A stretch of 10,266 nucleotides of DNA, taken from Sulfurimonas sp. Lineage in GTDB: Bacteria > Campylobacterota > Campylobacteria > Campylobacterales > Sulfurimonadaceae. The translations under genes and the position numbers were made by a program. Positions 1 through 5,921 of this stretch are shown here, in pieces (position 1 is the stretch's first letter; each line of letters begins with the position of its first letter). Under the pieces are notes generated by a model. The model saw only the letters and a list, made by a program, of their open reading frames with translations. It had not been told where the DNA came from and searched no databases. The stretch spans positions 1-10,266 of the forward strand of contig QNZR01000128.1 in assembly GCA_003978475.1 (NCBI GenBank). Direction: 5' to 3'.

Positions 1-182
1 TGGCATACTCATTTATTGATACGGTAACCGTACTACACCCTTATTATACCATTCGTGCGGTAGGTGGATTGCTGTACCTTGTCGGATTCTTTATGTTTGC
101 TTACAACATTTACAAAACTATGACGGTAGGTCGTCGCGTTGAAGAGAATGAACTTCAAACCGCTTCACCTATGGGCGCATAA
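1..182 (+). CDS. ccoN: cbb3-type cytochrome c oxidase subunit I, 3' end (partial)
   Basis: This is the C-terminal 59 residues of the catalytic haem-copper subunit; the gene begins before the window. The reading frame starts at base 3 and ends with TAA at 180-182. The tail contains the stretch IDTVTVLHPYYTIRAVGG, followed by a hydrophobic helix (GLLYLVGFFMFAYNIY) and a polar C-terminus, which matches the last transmembrane helix of CcoN proteins. The haem b, haem b3 and CuB ligands lie upstream and cannot be checked. CcoN reduces oxygen at the binuclear centre in the inner membrane, fed with electrons by CcoO and CcoP. The gene is followed after 16 nt by ccoO, preceded by a purine-rich ribosome binding site (agagaaagggg). 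The identity rests on the C-terminal sequence and on the three cco genes directly downstream. Confidence 0.93.
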   Translation, partial: AYSFIDTVTVLHPYYTIRAVGGLLYLVGFFMFAYNIYKTMTVGRRVEENELQTASPMGA

Positions 183-198
183 GAGAAAGGGGTAAAAT

Positions 199-891
199 AT
201 GTTTCATTGGTTAGAAAAAAACCCGTTCTTTTTTGCGGTTGCGGTATTTCTTACAATTTCGTTTGCAGGTTTGATAGAAATTCTTCCAAACTTTGCCCAG
301 GCATCAAGCCCTACCGTGGGTACGAAACCGTACTCGACATTAGAGCTTACGGGTCGTCATGTCTATATTAAAAACAGTTGTAATGCATGTCATTCGCAAC
401 TGGTGCGTCCGTTTAAGTCTGAGACCGATCGTTACGGCAACTATTCACTTAGCGGTGAGTATGCCTATGATCGTCCTTTTTTATGGGGATCGAAACGTAC
501 CGGACCGGATCTGCACCGTGTAGGTAACTACCGAACCACAGACTGGCATGAAAACCACATGTGGAATCCGGCAGAAGTCGTGCCGGGATCTATTATGCCG
601 GCATATCGATGGATGTTCGTTAATGAAGCCGATGTTGATACAGCGTATGCAGAACAGGTTACCATTAACAATGTATTTAACGTGCCTTATAACAAACCGG
701 TTCCTATGAAAGACGGCAGTACGGAAACCGTCGTCTTGGCGGACACCTTGGAGGGTGCTCATGCAGCGGCATTGGCGGAAGCCAAAATTATTGCTGCTGA
801 TATGAAAAATCAGGATGTAAAAGATGCGATTGCTTCAGGAAAAATTCCTGAAATTGTTGCACTTATTGCATACATGAACCGCTTAAAATAG
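199..891 (+). CDS. ccoO: cbb3-type cytochrome c oxidase subunit II, monohaem cytochrome c
   Basis: The gene encodes the 230-residue, membrane-anchored monohaem subunit that passes electrons from CcoP to CcoN. Residues 10-30 form an N-terminal transmembrane anchor (FFFAVAVFLTISFAGLIEIL). The haem c site is CNACH at residues 61-65, followed by SQLVRPF, a stretch typical of CcoO. Met133 in SIMPAYRW is the likely axial ligand, and the segments RTGPDLHRVG (100-109) and HMWNP (120-124) are family hallmarks. The length is normal for CcoO of this phylum. The ATG at 199 follows a good Shine-Dalgarno (agagaaagggg, about 183-192). It is 16 nt after ccoN and 13 nt before ccoQ, so the genes are co-transcribed. 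The globular part should face the periplasm and need the Ccm/Ccs haem-attachment machinery, which is not in the window. Confidence 0.97.
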   Translation: MFHWLEKNPFFFAVAVFLTISFAGLIEILPNFAQASSPTVGTKPYSTLELTGRHVYIKNSCNACHSQLVRPFKSETDRYGNYSLSGEYAYDRPFLWGSKRTGPDLHRVGNYRTTDWHENHMWNPAEVVPGSIMPAYRWMFVNEADVDTAYAEQVTINNVFNVPYNKPVPMKDGSTETVVLADTLEGAHAAALAEAKIIAADMKNQDVKDAIASGKIPEIVALIAYMNRLK

Positions 892-904
892 ATAGGATTA
901 AAAC

Positions 905-1123
905 GTGGATATTGCTGAACTGCAAGCTTACGGCTACTTTTTTTTAACAGCGTTCTTGGTATTTGTACTCTATGGGTACATCTATCATCTTTACAGCTCT
1001 GAGCGAAAAGGTACACGTGATTATGAGAAGTATGGCAATATAGCTTTAAATGATGAAATAACCGATAAACCGGTTGAAGAGATCTCAAAAAAAGATGATG
1101 AGACTCAAAAGAAGGAGGCATAA
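905..1123 (+). CDS. ccoQ: cbb3-type cytochrome c oxidase subunit CcoQ
   Basis: This 72-residue protein has one transmembrane helix (about residues 9-31, GYFFLTAFLVFVLYGYIYHLY) and a charged C-terminal tail rich in Lys, Glu and Asp. It has the size and topology of CcoQ, a non-catalytic subunit reported in other bacteria to stabilise the core complex. The start is GTG at 905; no nearby in-frame ATG precedes it, and the sequence agga at 894-897 sits 7 nt upstream as ribosome binding site. The stop codon directly touches the ATG of ccoP at 1124, and the last codons of ccoQ (gaaggagg, 1111-1118) also form the Shine-Dalgarno of ccoP, so the two genes are probably translationally coupled. CcoQ sequences diverge strongly, so the call leans on its place between ccoO and ccoP. 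Confidence 0.92.
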   Translation: MDIAELQAYGYFFLTAFLVFVLYGYIYHLYSSERKGTRDYEKYGNIALNDEITDKPVEEISKKDDETQKKEA

Positions 1124-2041
1124 ATGAATAAATTGGTACTCTGGGGAATACTAATTACTGCTGCGATGCTTGGATTTACCTATATGGCTGTTGGTGGTTC
1201 TAAAGGTGGACTTAATAATGATATTATAAATATCTTGACTATTGCTGCAGCTGTAGTGCTAGTTATTGTTACCGTATTTGTTGTCATTAAGTATGTTCGT
1301 CAAATGCAAACAGATACTGCTACAGGTGAACTTGCAGATGAAAACTGGGATGGAATAGGTGAGTATAAGAACGAACTACCGATGGGTTGGGCGATTCTTT
1401 TCTTAATTTTAAATATTTGGGCCATTTGGTATATGCTGATGGGATATCCCGTCAATGCCTATTCTCAAATTGGAGAATATAATGAAGACACCAAAGCACA
1501 TAATGCAAAATTTGAGGCAAAATATGCATCAATTACCGGGGATGCTCTGGTAGATATGGGCGAATCAGTCTTTTTGGCAGAGTGTAAGGTGTGTCACGGT
1601 CTAACGGCTGATGGCATTGATGGTAAAGCGGCAAATCTGAATCAGCGTCTCGAAGAGAAGTCGGTTAAGCATGTTGTCGAAAACGGCTCAAACTTCTTGG
1701 GCTTTCCGGCACCGATGCCGGATCGTAACGGTCTATTCAATATGAATACGGGGGCACTGATTACCGATGCGGAAATTGCGGCAGTGTCACAATATGTGGC
1801 TAACGGCATGAAAGGTGAAGGTGCTGAAATTTTTACCGGAACCTGTGCTGCCTGTCACGGTGCTGACGGCAAAGGTATGGAAATGGTTGCTCCTAATATT
1901 GCAACTTTTGATATTGCTACCGTTAAAGCGGTGCTGGATCACGGTAAAAAAGGTGCGATTGGTGTGATGCCGTCATTTGATCGACTGAATGAAAAACAAA
2001 AAGAGGCTGTTGGTGCATATATCAGTAGCATTAGTAAATAA
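1124..2041 (+). CDS. ccoP: cbb3-type cytochrome c oxidase subunit III, dihaem cytochrome c
   Basis: The gene encodes the 305-residue dihaem subunit that accepts electrons from soluble cytochrome c or the bc1 complex and hands them to CcoO. Two haem c sites are seen: CKVCH at 154-158 and CAACH at 241-245. Likely axial methionines are Met198 (in APMPD) and Met282 (in VMPSF). The N-terminal region has three hydrophobic segments, about 4-24, 35-57 and 87-109. The stretch between the second and third, TGELADENWDGIGEYKNELP, matches the FixP/CcoP N-terminal signature. Three helices place the N-terminus in the cytoplasm and both haem domains in the periplasm. Many CcoP proteins have only one or two helices, so the first segment is an extra. 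The ATG abuts the ccoQ stop and is preceded by gaaggagg. Confidence 0.97.
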   Translation: MNKLVLWGILITAAMLGFTYMAVGGSKGGLNNDIINILTIAAAVVLVIVTVFVVIKYVRQMQTDTATGELADENWDGIGEYKNELPMGWAILFLILNIWAIWYMLMGYPVNAYSQIGEYNEDTKAHNAKFEAKYASITGDALVDMGESVFLAECKVCHGLTADGIDGKAANLNQRLEEKSVKHVVENGSNFLGFPAPMPDRNGLFNMNTGALITDAEIAAVSQYVANGMKGEGAEIFTGTCAACHGADGKGMEMVAPNIATFDIATVKAVLDHGKKGAIGVMPSFDRLNEKQKEAVGAYISSISK

Positions 2042-2051
2042 GGAGCAATAA

Positions 2052-2264
2052 ATGGCTATGAATGAAAACAGAGGCTTGTTTGTGCTTGACGGAATTACGG
2101 GCATGCTGATTGCTACGGTGCTCTTATTGAGTATTCTTGCCGGCTTGACGGTATGGGGGCTTGGTGTACAGCAAGCCAATTCACAGAATTATTATTATCT
2201 TGAGAATCCTCAAGATATTAAGATGATTAGTACCGATAACGTCAATCATCTCAAACACCAATAA
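2052..2264 (+). CDS. DUF4006-like small membrane protein linked to cbb3 oxidase
   Basis: This protein has 70 residues and one strongly hydrophobic helix at about 17-37 (MLIATVLLLSILAGLTVWGLG), with a short polar N-terminus and a tail containing NYYYLENPQ. Its sequence and position resemble the DUF4006 family, a short Campylobacterota family that I recall next to cco operons. No biochemical role is established that I know of. The ATG at 2052 follows aaggag (2040-2045) after ccoP with a 10-nt gap, and a second in-frame ATG two codons later (2058) is a less likely start. Its setting suggests a subunit, assembly factor or stabiliser of the oxidase, but that is an inference. The gene call is firm; the family name comes from memory of the sequence type. 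Confidence 0.85.
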   Translation: MAMNENRGLFVLDGITGMLIATVLLLSILAGLTVWGLGVQQANSQNYYYLENPQDIKMISTDNVNHLKHQ

Positions 2265-2276
2265 GGGAGATATCTA

Positions 2277-2366
2277 ATGAATAGAATTATCACCATAGTA
2301 TTGCTAATATCAGCCGCAATTACCTTATGGGCAGTATTGACTCCTAACCACCTGTACGTTGGTTAA
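2277..2366 (+). CDS. 29-residue single-helix membrane peptide in the cco operon
   Basis: A short open frame runs from ATG 2277 to TAA 2364-2366 and encodes 29 residues. It begins MNRIITIVLLISAAI and ends TPNHLYVG, giving one hydrophobic helix (about 4-21) after a positively charged start, so a cytoplasmic N-terminus and a periplasmic tail are expected. Its support is a strong Shine-Dalgarno (agggaga, 2264-2270) six bases before the ATG, a 12-nt gap after the DUF4006-like gene, and near-exact filling of the space to the next gene. It is not a recognised family to me. Tiny one-helix subunits are known in terminal oxidases (CcoM in Pseudomonas stutzeri cbb3, CydX in cytochrome bd), so a similar role is possible but unproven. 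Alternatively it may be a leader peptide for the next gene. Confidence 0.65.
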   Translation: MNRIITIVLLISAAITLWAVLTPNHLYVG

Positions 2367-2369
2367 GGG
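2365..2369 (+). promoter_or_regulatory. Ribosome binding site that decides the next start codon
   Basis: The sequence aaggg overlaps the TAA of the 29-aa peptide and lies 7 nt before TTG 2377. The earlier in-frame TTG at 2359 has no comparable upstream purine run. This favours TTG 2377 as the start of the secreted protein and suggests coupling by termination and re-initiation. Confidence 0.5.
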
Positions 2370-2376
2370 TTATTAT

Positions 2377-3072
2377 TTGACGCTCTCACGAGGGCTTGCG
2401 GCCCTCATCTTCACACTCTTTTTTTCTTTTTCTTTACATGCGGAGTTTCTTTATAAAGATGATGTTGTCGCCAATTCGGATTGGGCATATGAAATTGAGC
2501 TCATTGGTGAAGAGCTGTATCAAAAAACAGGAGTACGCCTTCTTTTAGTTATGGAAAGAGAACTTGATGCCAATGAGACGATTGTTGATTATGAAAAAAA
2601 GATTATGGAACATTTGCAAGAGCCGGTGGTCTTGTTAACCTTTATTGAACTCAATCAGAAAATTGATATTTTCGCGCGGCCACAATCACTCTATGAGGAT
2701 TTTAATAAAAAACAGGTGTTAAGTCCCAATGCGGGAATTTCCGGTGCGATAATGTCGGCACTGCTGTTTGCGAGAAGTTTTGATGAGTTTAAGGAATTTC
2801 TAACCACCAGCGGAGGTACTATTTTGCCTATTATTGCCAACAAAGCCAAGGGAAAAGATATTACCTCGAAATACTCGGTTGCCATGTTTAACGGCTACTC
2901 TGATATTGCGGAGCAGATTGCGGCATCACGCGGTGTTGAACTGACATCCGCGGCCGGTAATACGAACAAAAATATTCTTTTGATTTTAAAACTAATTTTC
3001 TACGGTATCTTGTTGTATGGAATAATTAGATATATTATGATTAAACTGAGACAAAGAGGACAAAATGAATAA
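2377..3072 (+). CDS. Secreted, C-terminally anchored protein with TPM-like outline, unknown function
   Basis: Starting at TTG 2377 the protein has 231 residues; an upstream TTG at 2359 would give 237 but lacks a ribosome binding site and spoils the compact signal peptide. Residues 1-22 form a Sec signal peptide (MTLSRG, hydrophobic core, cleavage likely after SLHA). The body (about 23-195) alternates helices and strands, with TGVRLLLVME and VVLLTFIELNQKIDIFA, an outline that recalls TPM-domain proteins. Residues about 199-221 form a C-terminal transmembrane helix followed by a basic tail (KLRQRGQNE). The soluble part should sit in the periplasm, held to the inner membrane. It overlaps the fixH-like gene by 8 nt, so it is translated with it. 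A role in oxidase assembly is inferred from context only; I see no metal-binding CXXC or thioredoxin motif. Confidence 0.8.
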   Translation: MTLSRGLAALIFTLFFSFSLHAEFLYKDDVVANSDWAYEIELIGEELYQKTGVRLLLVMERELDANETIVDYEKKIMEHLQEPVVLLTFIELNQKIDIFARPQSLYEDFNKKQVLSPNAGISGAIMSALLFARSFDEFKEFLTTSGGTILPIIANKAKGKDITSKYSVAMFNGYSDIAEQIAASRGVELTSAAGNTNKNILLILKLIFYGILLYGIIRYIMIKLRQRGQNE

Positions 3073-3574
3073 AAAGGACAAAGCGCTGAGATGGCCTTAT
3101 GCCATTGCTGCTTCTATTCTTTTAGTATTTGGCTTTTGTGTTGCAACCATTATTATTTCATTTGAGCGACCGGTGGAGCCGAGTGACCTGTATATGCGTG
3201 GATATCATGATGCCGATGCCAATATCAATGACATTATTGCCAAAGAGATCGCATTTAACCAACGCTATACTATAGCGTATCTTGGCAACCGGCTGGATGT
3301 GAATCGTACCGTGTTGGAATATAAAGTCAGTGATCGTAACGGCATGCCGGTTGATACCGCCGATATCCGTGTGATTGTCACACGTCCAAATAACCATGCG
3401 CATGATCTGGAAGTTAATGTCAGCAAGGTCAGTAACGGCATTTATACGTTAGAGAGTATTACGCTTCCGGAGCCGGGTCGATGGGATATTATGGCTCATG
3501 TTCAAGTTGGTGAACTGGAACGTTACTATAACCTTAAAGCCGATACCCGATACGACAGTACTTTTGAGTATTGA
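3065..3574 (+). CDS. FixH-like cytochrome oxidase accessory protein
   Basis: The 169-residue product has one N-terminal membrane helix (about 11-32, PYAIAASILLVFGFCVATII) followed by a periplasmic domain. The domain carries the FixH pattern: a DLYMRGYHD stretch just after the membrane, then YKVSDRNGMPVDTADIRVIV (86-105) with the TRPN turn, DLEVNV, a GIYTLE strand and PGRWDI (137-142). FixH belongs to the FixGHIS/CcoGHIS set needed to mature cbb3 oxidase, probably in copper supply to the CuB site; the exact step is unsettled. The partners ccoG, ccoI and ccoS are not in the window. The ATG at 3065 lies inside the 3' end of the preceding gene and is preceded by aagagga four bases upstream. The TGA at 3572-3574 falls just before the addB-like start. 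Confidence 0.85.
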   Translation: MNKKDKALRWPYAIAASILLVFGFCVATIIISFERPVEPSDLYMRGYHDADANINDIIAKEIAFNQRYTIAYLGNRLDVNRTVLEYKVSDRNGMPVDTADIRVIVTRPNNHAHDLEVNVSKVSNGIYTLESITLPEPGRWDIMAHVQVGELERYYNLKADTRYDSTFEY

Positions 3575-3576
3575 TA

Positions 3577-5919
3577 ATGGGGACTCGTAGCGAGACCCAT
3601 ATCTTTCCCAGCTCACGTGCGATTCGTGAGCGCTATCTTCACCTTAGAGAAAAAAATTGTCTACTCCCTAACTATATAACCATGGCGGAATTCATGCAAC
3701 GCTGCGTTATTGCTAAGAACCGTATTAATATTGACAGTGATCACCGTACAATGTTACTGCTTGAAGCGGCTGATTTTAGTGCGTTTAGTGCCCTCAAGAT
3801 TGAACGAAATTTCTATACGTTTCTTTCCAACAGCAGGTATATTTTTCGTTTTTTTGAAGAACTTAGTGCCGAGATGGTTCCCATTGAAGATCTTGATTCG
3901 GCAGACTGCTATGCTGAATATGAAGAGCATATTGCGATTTTAACACAACTCTATTATCGGTATAAGGCGCTTTGTGATGCTCGTCAGGTTTTTGAGAAAA
4001 TTTTCCTACCGGATTGCTATACGCTGAATATTCCGTATCTTAAGAGTCTTGGCAGGGTCATTTTACATGTAGAAGGGTATATCACCCGATGGGAACTGAC
4101 ACTGTTGCAGCAGTGTGCCGAACATACGGAAGTACTGCTGGTGTATGAAACCAGCAGATTTAATACCAAGTTGACCTCAAGATTTCAGGCACTGGGTATG
4201 GATCTGGAAGAGGGTTATGAGTACATCCTCGATTTCGAGACCCTGACCATCAGCTCACAACGCAAAGTGGAGCGAAGTTTACGGCAGGTTGAAACACACT
4301 CTTTTTCACAACGCCTGCTACAGGTTGCCTATGTCAAAGAACGTATTGTCTCTTATGTCAACTCCGGTATTGACGCACGTCGTATTGTTGTGGTGACTCC
4401 CGATGAGAATTTTGCACAGATACTTCAGGATTTCGATGATGAAGGCTACTTTAACTTTGCCAAAGGGATCTCTTTAAGCCGCTCCCGCTTCTACAGGGCA
4501 CTTAAGGCAAGTTATGATGAAGCCGACAATAGCAGCGTAGAAAACCGAAGCCGTGTGGCGCGTTTTGGCATTGACAACGACATTAAGCGGCATTTTAGAG
4601 ACCCCCTTGCTACACTTGAGTTTAAGGCACTGCTGACTCCTTTTTTGGAGGCAGAAGAAGATGTCTGTGTTCGGCAGAGTGTTCAAGAAGAGTACTATCG
4701 CTTTGAGTCGCTGATGCAGCAGTTGCAAAAGACGCCTCTTAAGTCGGCACTGCATCTTTTTTTAAAACGCCTTGCCTCACGTGCTTTAGATGATGTCGGT
4801 GGCGGAAAAATTACGGTGATGGGTTTGCTGGAAACCCGTATGATTCCGTTTGATGGGGTGATTATTGTCGATTTTAATGAGGGGTTTGTACCACGAAAAA
4901 GCGATAAAGACCTCTTTTTAAATTCGACCGTTCGTGAGCGCTCTAATTTGCCGACATTACGAGACCGGGAAGCACTGCAAAAACTCTACTATTATCATAT
5001 GATGAGTCGAGCCAAAGCCGTTAGTATCAGTTATGTAGAGAATGCACACAGCGTACCGTCACGATTTTTAAAAGAACTCGGCATTAGCGTGAATAGCTCG
5101 CTGAATGATCATGCTTATGCCGGCATCCTGTTTAAGCAGCACCCGCTTCCTTCGGGGCGAGTATCTGAAATTGAGGTAGCTTATGATTTTACCCAAGAGC
5201 CGCTTTCTGCTACAAAGCTCAAAACATACCTTACCTGCAAACGGGCGTTTTATTACCGATATATTCAAAAACTGCGTGGGCACGAGATTGACAAAGATCT
5301 TCCCGATGAGCATGAAATCGGGACAATACTGCATGCGGTATTCAAGGAGGTGTACTCACAGCAGCGCTGTTATATGCATGATCAGGAGTTACGGGAGAGC
5401 ATTAGAAATGTATTTAAGAAAAAAATCGCTTCCAATATACTCCATGCCTACCAAATTGAGCTATGGTTGAAACGGCTTGAGCCGTTTATTGAGCAAGAAG
5501 TTGCCCGTTTTCGTTCCGGGGTGGAGGTGCTGCACTGTGAGAAGTCGTTTCAAAAGCAGGTTCACGGGATGACTCTGCATGGTGTTATTGACAGGGTCGA
5601 TCGTTCTGAAGCGGGCATTGAAATTCTTGATTATAAAAGCGGTGCTTATGCCTGTTATACTCAAAACAGTATTGAAAAAGCGGTAGATTTTCAGCTGGAG
5701 TTTTACTATCTGCTGTATGAGGGTGAGCCTAAAAGCGTGGCATTTTATGACTTGAAAAGCTGTCGCATTGTAGTGGAGCCGTTTTTGGAACAGAAACTCG
5801 AACGCCTCGATGCCATATTGCAGGAGTTACGGCAGACGACCAGGATTCAGTGTGAGCTAACTGACGATCTCAACGCCTGTCGCTATTGCGAATATATCCA
5901 TCTGTGCAAGCGAGGATAG
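3577..5919 (+). CDS. addB: AddB-like recombination subunit with PD-(D/E)XK nuclease
   Basis: The 780-residue protein is the nuclease and scaffold partner of the helicase encoded next door. Together they would resect double-strand breaks for RecA loading, as AddAB does in Campylobacter and Helicobacter. The N-terminus (IFPSSRAIRERY, 9-20) has no Walker A, so this helicase-like half is probably not an ATPase. A UvrD-like remnant lies at about 409-490 (KITVMGLLETR ... MMSRAK). The C-terminal nuclease starts at SATKLKTYLTCKRAFYY and carries His586 (GTILHAV), Asp672 (GVIDRVD) and Asp685-Tyr-Lys687. Cys554 with Cys768, Cys771 and Cys777 (CRYCEYIHLC) matches the iron-sulfur staple of AddB nucleases. 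ATG 3577 is chosen; an in-frame TTG at 3571 is possible. No clear Shine-Dalgarno is seen, which fits coupling to the fixH-like stop. Confidence 0.9.
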   Translation: MGTRSETHIFPSSRAIRERYLHLREKNCLLPNYITMAEFMQRCVIAKNRINIDSDHRTMLLLEAADFSAFSALKIERNFYTFLSNSRYIFRFFEELSAEMVPIEDLDSADCYAEYEEHIAILTQLYYRYKALCDARQVFEKIFLPDCYTLNIPYLKSLGRVILHVEGYITRWELTLLQQCAEHTEVLLVYETSRFNTKLTSRFQALGMDLEEGYEYILDFETLTISSQRKVERSLRQVETHSFSQRLLQVAYVKERIVSYVNSGIDARRIVVVTPDENFAQILQDFDDEGYFNFAKGISLSRSRFYRALKASYDEADNSSVENRSRVARFGIDNDIKRHFRDPLATLEFKALLTPFLEAEEDVCVRQSVQEEYYRFESLMQQLQKTPLKSALHLFLKRLASRALDDVGGGKITVMGLLETRMIPFDGVIIVDFNEGFVPRKSDKDLFLNSTVRERSNLPTLRDREALQKLYYYHMMSRAKAVSISYVENAHSVPSRFLKELGISVNSSLNDHAYAGILFKQHPLPSGRVSEIEVAYDFTQEPLSATKLKTYLTCKRAFYYRYIQKLRGHEIDKDLPDEHEIGTILHAVFKEVYSQQRCYMHDQELRESIRNVFKKKIASNILHAYQIELWLKRLEPFIEQEVARFRSGVEVLHCEKSFQKQVHGMTLHGVIDRVDRSEAGIEILDYKSGAYACYTQNSIEKAVDFQLEFYYLLYEGEPKSVAFYDLKSCRIVVEPFLEQKLERLDAILQELRQTTRIQCELTDDLNACRYCEYIHLCKRG

Positions 5920-5921
5920 TC

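Noticed and set aside
810..1121. A 103-codon open frame on the minus strand over ccoO/ccoQ
   Set aside because: It lies fully opposite real genes with clear haem and membrane motifs; the translation has no recognisable domain and is a shadow.
2359..2376. Earlier TTG start for the TPM-like secreted protein
   Set aside because: There is no ribosome binding site upstream, and starting at 2377 gives a better-spaced Shine-Dalgarno and a cleaner signal peptide; it remains possible.
3540..3580. Possible promoter with TGATAAT just before addB
   Set aside because: The match is weak, overlaps the start codon itself and lacks any upstream phased A/T signal; it would not give a usable 5' end for addB.
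5886..5921. Upstream TTG start for addA, overlapping addB
   Set aside because: The added residues do not resemble the family N-terminus, while ATG 5922 has a Shine-Dalgarno and opens just before the Walker A as in relatives.
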